From Pisaster brevispinus (lineage: Eukaryota; Echinodermata; Asteroidea; Forcipulatida; Asteriidae): a stretch of 64,000 nucleotides of DNA. Of the stretch, positions 59,901 to 64,000 are shown piece by piece (the stretch's first letter is position 1; each line of letters begins with the position of its first letter). Made by a program: the position numbers and the translations under genes. The DNA lies in assembly GCA_023634235.1 (NCBI GenBank), contig JAMKCF010000042.1, positions 536,001-600,000 on the forward strand, read 5' to 3'. The notes beneath the pieces are model-generated. The model saw nothing but the letters and a program-made list of their open reading frames with translations. It was not told the origin of the DNA and ran no database searches.

Positions 59901-62900
59901 ACCAATCGTCAAGGAACTTGCGTTCTCGTTATCACCGGGATTTGAAACGTCCGTTGCGGTGCGGCAGAGAGTGGTATGTCATACTTCGACGTCACTTTCC
60001 CGATCAAAATATAAAAATGGCGTTCAAATATTGACTGCTTCGAATGCATATGAGTCTACGATTCTCGAGGTGTCCCTAAAAGTGAAACCGAGGCAAAATA
60101 GACAGCTCAGGGGATCACCAAGGGTGTCGCAGTTTAAACCAAAAACAGTCAATATTTGTTTTACAATACCCTACACGTTATATTGCTGTTGATTTAAAAG
60201 ATGTTGTTGCTGTGGGTATATTACATTGGTTGCTACGGATATAGTGCATTGGTTGCTACAGATATTTACCCCTTAAACGACGCATAACGCAGCTCAGCCA
60301 TGTTTTTCCCAGCACGCACTGCTCGCTTATGACCCCAGTATATTGGTTATTAATAATACGTGCCAGCATAATGGCACATTTCAATACGGCTGTTATGGCC
60401 GATCCAATCTACCCGCGCGCTCATGCAAGCATGGTAGCCTGCAAAAGAGGCATCAAGTCAAAGAGCAACTGACGCCCTCTCATTCTTCTTGGATCTTAGG
60501 ACATATCTAACTTGAGGCAGTTTAGGTTAAGCGTAACAACATTTGCATTGTGACACTATTTAAACGTCCTACAATCGCCATACAAGGGCTAAAAAGTTTT
60601 TAACAAGCGTGTATACAGAGCAATCACTTTTGGGAGACAATCAGCGTTGTTAATTTAAGTACATTTTCACGGTTTAATGATGACGAGAGATATCTATACG
60701 ACGCACTGCCCGTAGTACCGAGGCTGAATAATTGTTAAATTTTCAGAACTCATAGTCTGGTTCCTGAAAATATGCATAAATAACAATTATTAATAATACG
60801 AGTCAGATTTAAATGATGTTTGGTGCGATGCATTGCACGGTAAGTTATGAATACCACAATCTAACAGATAGATTGCTCTATATATTTCGTTTTCCTTTAG
60901 TGTGTTTAATTAATTGAACTGGACATAAAATGTACCTGCATATTTATCAAACATACAAGTCAGTCCAGCCCAGTAATGAAGTTGATATTATTCACCTTGA
61001 TTACAAAAAAATGTCAGGGTAATATTTTCAAAGTGATAGTCGTCCTTATGTGCTCATTCTTTCATTCTCTTGCATTTGCTTTCAGTTCTGTCAAGTTTTA
61101 ATTGAGGTTTAAATGAGTGCGTGTTGACCTTACCCTGCGTTATACCCAGTGTACTTGACCGCAAAAAAAGATCGTTAAGATCAAGTGGACCTAATTTTAT
61201 GGCTCTGCTTATCGTAAGCAAAGAATCGGCGCTTACGGAAGCAGGGAATTCTTTGCTTACGTCAAGCGTATTTCACGGGTTAGCAGATATTTTTTTGCTT
61301 GTGCGCGTGCGTACTCCATACTAGGCATTCTTCGCTTACACACAGCTAGCGCAGAAATTCGGCGCTTGCACAGAAAGTGGAGAATAGTGATCGTGCGCAG
61401 AATTCGGCGGTAAGCAGAGCCATGAAATTGGGCCCTGGTTCGCGCTGATCAATAAAATATAAAGTAAACAATATCCTCAGCCTTCTATCTGTCTTGCACT
61501 CATTCGCAAGGAACGTGCACTCATCACTGTGCATCAAGATACACATTTAATAGAAATTCATTATAAAACAAATCGAGGTTATTTTAATTGGATCCTTTTC
61601 TCGTCAGATAAACAGTCTCCCAGCACCTTTTAACGATAACTGCACAAAAAACAACTTCACGGATTACCCGTTTAAGTATTCAGTACCGGCATGCAACTTT
61701 CTCTGCAAGATCCATTACGTCACAGACAAGTGTGGTTGCCGTGACTACAGATGGCCTGGTATGTACACTAATGTTAATGGTTCACAGGTAGAGGGGAGTA
61801 CGGGGCTCGATTTCACAAGGAGCTGTGATAAAATGACAAGTGGTAATCAATCTTAATTGCCAAGCAAAGGGAATATTACAAAACAAATCACTGTAGTATA
61901 TTTACAACAGCTCTCATCAAGATGGATCTATGTAGTGCTATGTGAAATCAAGCACTGAACCTCAAAACCCGAGAGGGCCAAGGGTTGTGGAGGAGGGGTG
62001 GGGTGGGTGTGGAAGCTTGAGGAGGGATGAACACACTCTGAGTATGTAATGGAAAGACAACACCAGGGTAATTGGTCAACTTATACGTCAGGCAAGATGT
62101 GTCTAATAACGTCACATGTGCACAGAATAGCTCACTGTGCCAAAGGTAAGCGTCCACAAAGTGTACAATGGAGATAGAAGGGCATATCAAATCTTGCCCT
62201 TGGTTTTGAGTTTTACATAAATCCTTAGTCTTCTTGAGCGAAATCGATTTAAGAAACTAATGTTTACATTTACGGATGGTTTCACTTCCACAAGGTGTAT
62301 TTAGAGGTTCGGATAAGTTCACTGACGTATCAATCTGCAGAAAATTAACTGCTTAACAGATTTCTGCTAAGCAAAGAAGAGCAGGAAGCCAGTCACAAGT
62401 GCTATGCCTACCATGTGTGCCATGATATTTTGGCTGGTAACGTTATTCTGGTAAAGCAAAATTGTTATTTTTGTGCTTATGAAGATCTATAAAAATGGGC
62501 ACAGGTTCTCGAGACTCAGTACTCGATACAATCCCCCACCTCCCTTACTTCGTCTTATTGTTTTACTTACTTGTTGTAAGCGTCAGCGTAACTTGCCAAA
62601 CATCGATTCATAATGTTCCAGATGGACTTTTGAGAAAGCTGCAATCAAAAACCCGAGATATGTTAGGAGGGGAAAGCAATTTAAATATCTTCTCTAAATC
62701 CGAACCACTGACGAAAAAGAGTCAAGAAGAAGAAGAAAACAAATACAAACAAGAAAAATATAATTATTGTGCTTGAATGCATTTCTTCATGGTTGGTTAG
62801 CTCGGTGACTGTTGGCCACGGCCTCTTATGAGAGTTGAGGAAGGAACAACGAAAATGCTTTGATCAGAATATTGACCATAAATCAACCCAGATGTTTATG

Positions 62901-64000
62901 CTCTACTTGAATTTCCCATTTTCTTCTACCATTACTGCAGAAGGACCCGAGCCAGTCTGTTCCGTGAAGAATCAGTTGTATTGCATCTTTCACCATGAAG
63001 GTAGGATGCGGTGAACGAAACATTACAAATGATTGAAAAGAAGAGAAAAAAGAGAGGGGGAAAAAACACCCTTTTTACTGATAGAAACGGTGGCGGCATT
63101 AATTGACAGGTGAACGTTTTGTTTTAAGCCACTGATGACTTTTCAAGTACGAATGCTCGTCGGTTACATTTAGACTTAGCCCCTAGTCTATGTTATGAAA
63201 AGACATAAACTAATGAATGCTTGCAATTAGTTTTACATTTCAAACTCACAAAGCAACCAGTTAATGAGCTTTTCAATTTATAATTGCAACGAGTCTCAAT
63301 TAAACCCCGTACTGTACTGATGACTTCGCGGTTCGTTTACTGCACTGATTTGTTGCTGCAACTGGGTACTGTATTTCCGACAGTTGCAGAGACACAATGA
63401 TTTCCAATTTCAATTCAATTAAAACCAACTCACCATTTTCTTTCCATATTGCAAAATGTACACAAGTAATTAAAGAGAAGGCCATTTCAATAAATACAAA
63501 TAAAGAACTCCTGGAAATAGACTAAATGAAGCATAGGCGAATATCGGGACATATTCAAGAGATCAAGTCTTGTAGAGAAATGAATTATTTTATAAAACAA
63601 GAAACTGGACTTGTAAACAGAAACTAATTTATAAAAGACCGCACAGGACACACAGGGGCGGAACAGGACAAACAAATCAAACGCAACCGAAAGAGCTAGA
63701 ACGGAACAAGAAGGTAAACCTTAACAAGAAACTCGTAGAGGTGAAGGATGAAAAGAGAAGAAGGAACTCAAGATAATTCTTCTTCACATTATAATGTAGT
63801 TTCAACAGTACTAAGGTTTATCACATTCTTGTTTGTAAACATTTGTTTAAGAGGAAACGAGTACTTTATTGCCGACTTGTTCGATTTTCGATCGATTTTG
63901 AAAAACTTGAGTTTAATTTTAACCACCGTCACTTTACAGATGAATTTTTGGAGAAGGACGTTTCGTGTGACTGTCCAATCGGCTGTAACACTATGCAATA
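56917..64000 (+). CDS. ASIC-like DEG/ENaC channel subunit, gene 3 (partial, exons 1-6)
   Basis: Third tandem paralogue, most like gene 2. Exons: 56917-57113, 58851-59412, 59875-59973, 61608-61758, 62941-63000, and 63940 running off the window. Phases match genes 1 and 2. The N-terminus has FHG (H51-G52). TM1 is at the start of exon 2 (LIWIVVVVAMTLWLMVNII), followed by FPAVTLCNYNQF. Exon 3 has LHPQGELPIVKELAFSLSPG, exon 4 DKCGCRDYRWPG, exon 5 VCSVKNQLYC (one codon longer than its paralogues), and exon 6 begins DEFLEKDVSCDCPIGC. TM2 and the C-terminus are beyond the window. An alternative start is the second Met (56929). A 65-bp stretch of exon 2 is identical to gene 2. Exon 1 lies between a perfect 107-bp inverted repeat. 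Long introns 1, 3, 4 and 5 are full of repeats. Confidence 0.9.
57496..57848. mobile_element. TIR element with 6-bp TSD in intron 1 of gene 3, 353 bp
   Basis: Ends CCAAGGGCGTCGAT and ATCGACGCCCTTGG are inverted (the middle bases vary slightly). TCGTCA lies directly outside both (57490-57495, 57849-57854). The left subterminal part is G-rich (GGGTGGGGGACGGGGGG), with GGGGACA/TGTCCCC short inverted words. Non-coding. Confidence 0.75.
58547..58653 (-). repeat. 107-bp inverted repeat, right copy
   Basis: Reverse complement of 55664-55770. It ends about 200 bp before exon 2 of gene 3. Confidence 0.9.
58662..58800. repeat. Minisatellite ATGACAATCA just before exon 2 of gene 3
   Basis: About ten imperfect units of 10-18 bp (ATGACAATCAC, ATGACAATAACA, ATGACAATTAAG). 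It stops 50 bp before exon 2. Confidence 0.85.
60130..60265. repeat. Dispersed repeat related to 48395-48560
   Basis: Shares CAGTCAATATTTGTT and GGTTGCTACGGATATAGTGC units. It lies in intron 3 of gene 3. Confidence 0.6.
61186..61435. mobile_element. GGGCCCAATTTCATGGCTCTG palindromic element
   Basis: Inverted ends GGACCTAATTTTATGGCTCT and AGCCATGAAATTGGGCCC, with TTCTTTGCTTACG and CGTAAGCAAAGAATCGGC inside. About 250 bp, in intron 3 of gene 3. A long diverged subtype of the 12664-12859 family. Confidence 0.7.
61797..61967. mobile_element. Palindromic repeat, GGGCTTGATTTCACAAAG family
   Basis: Starts ACGGGGCTCGATTTCACAAG and ends CTATGTGAAATCAAGCACTG, with ACAAATCACTGTAGTATAT in the middle. 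Related to 13291-13442. It lies in intron 4 of gene 3. Confidence 0.65.
62335..62503. mobile_element. Decayed copy of the GGGCCCAATTTCATAG family
   Basis: Contains AACTGCTTAACAGATTTCTG, AGAGCAGGAAGCCAGTCACA and GGCTGGTAACGTTATTCTGG, matching the body of the 12664-12859 copy. The ends are worn (AAAATGGGCACAGG). Confidence 0.6.

Overview
This window is nuclear DNA of an intron-rich animal. It is AT-rich, has no operon structure, and its genes are split by GT-AG introns with consistent phases. The dispersed repeats (small palindromic elements ending in GGGCCCAATTTCATAG-like sequence, tRNA-derived SINEs, frequent TAGGCCT words) remind me of echinoderm, especially sea star, genomes. That placement is from memory and was not searched.

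Protein-coding content is one gene family. Three plus-strand DEG/ENaC channel genes of the acid-sensing (ASIC-like) type lie in tandem. Gene 1 (3214-14085, 8 exons, 491 aa) and gene 2 (49027-55482, 8 exons, 478 aa) appear complete. Gene 3 (56917 to the window edge) is cut in exon 6. All share the same exon boundaries and phases, an N-terminal His-Gly gating motif, a FPAVTLCN post-TM1 motif, and 14 extracellular cysteines where complete. Genes 1 and 2 carry an unusual Cys-Gly-Met-Ser selectivity-filter region. A fourth copy, closest to gene 1, survives as a pseudogene (about 21970-22970). As a set they would encode subunits of trimeric, possibly heteromeric, sodium channels; the ligand (protons, peptides, mechanical force) cannot be read from the sequence.

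Between the pseudogene and gene 2 is a large inverted duplication. The arms at about 23.55-30.99 kb and 37.67-45.49 kb are collinear in opposite orientation around a 6.7-kb spacer. The spacer holds a 3-kb satellite of 9-bp units (ATGAATAAA and ATGACTAAA) that produces long spurious ORFs. The arms have diverged, but one block of about 290 bp is still about 97% identical. The right arm contains a 255-bp TIR element that is absent from the left arm, so the left arm is its empty site.

The rest is introns and intergenic DNA with many non-autonomous mobile elements: a hAT-like 2.29-kb element nested in a small MITE (15.26-17.68 kb), a solo LTR (5.56-5.93 kb), several TIR elements with target-site duplications, SINEs, and minisatellites. 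Some minisatellites directly abut exons of the channel genes. I found no rRNA, functional tRNA, CRISPR array, transposase or reverse transcriptase gene.
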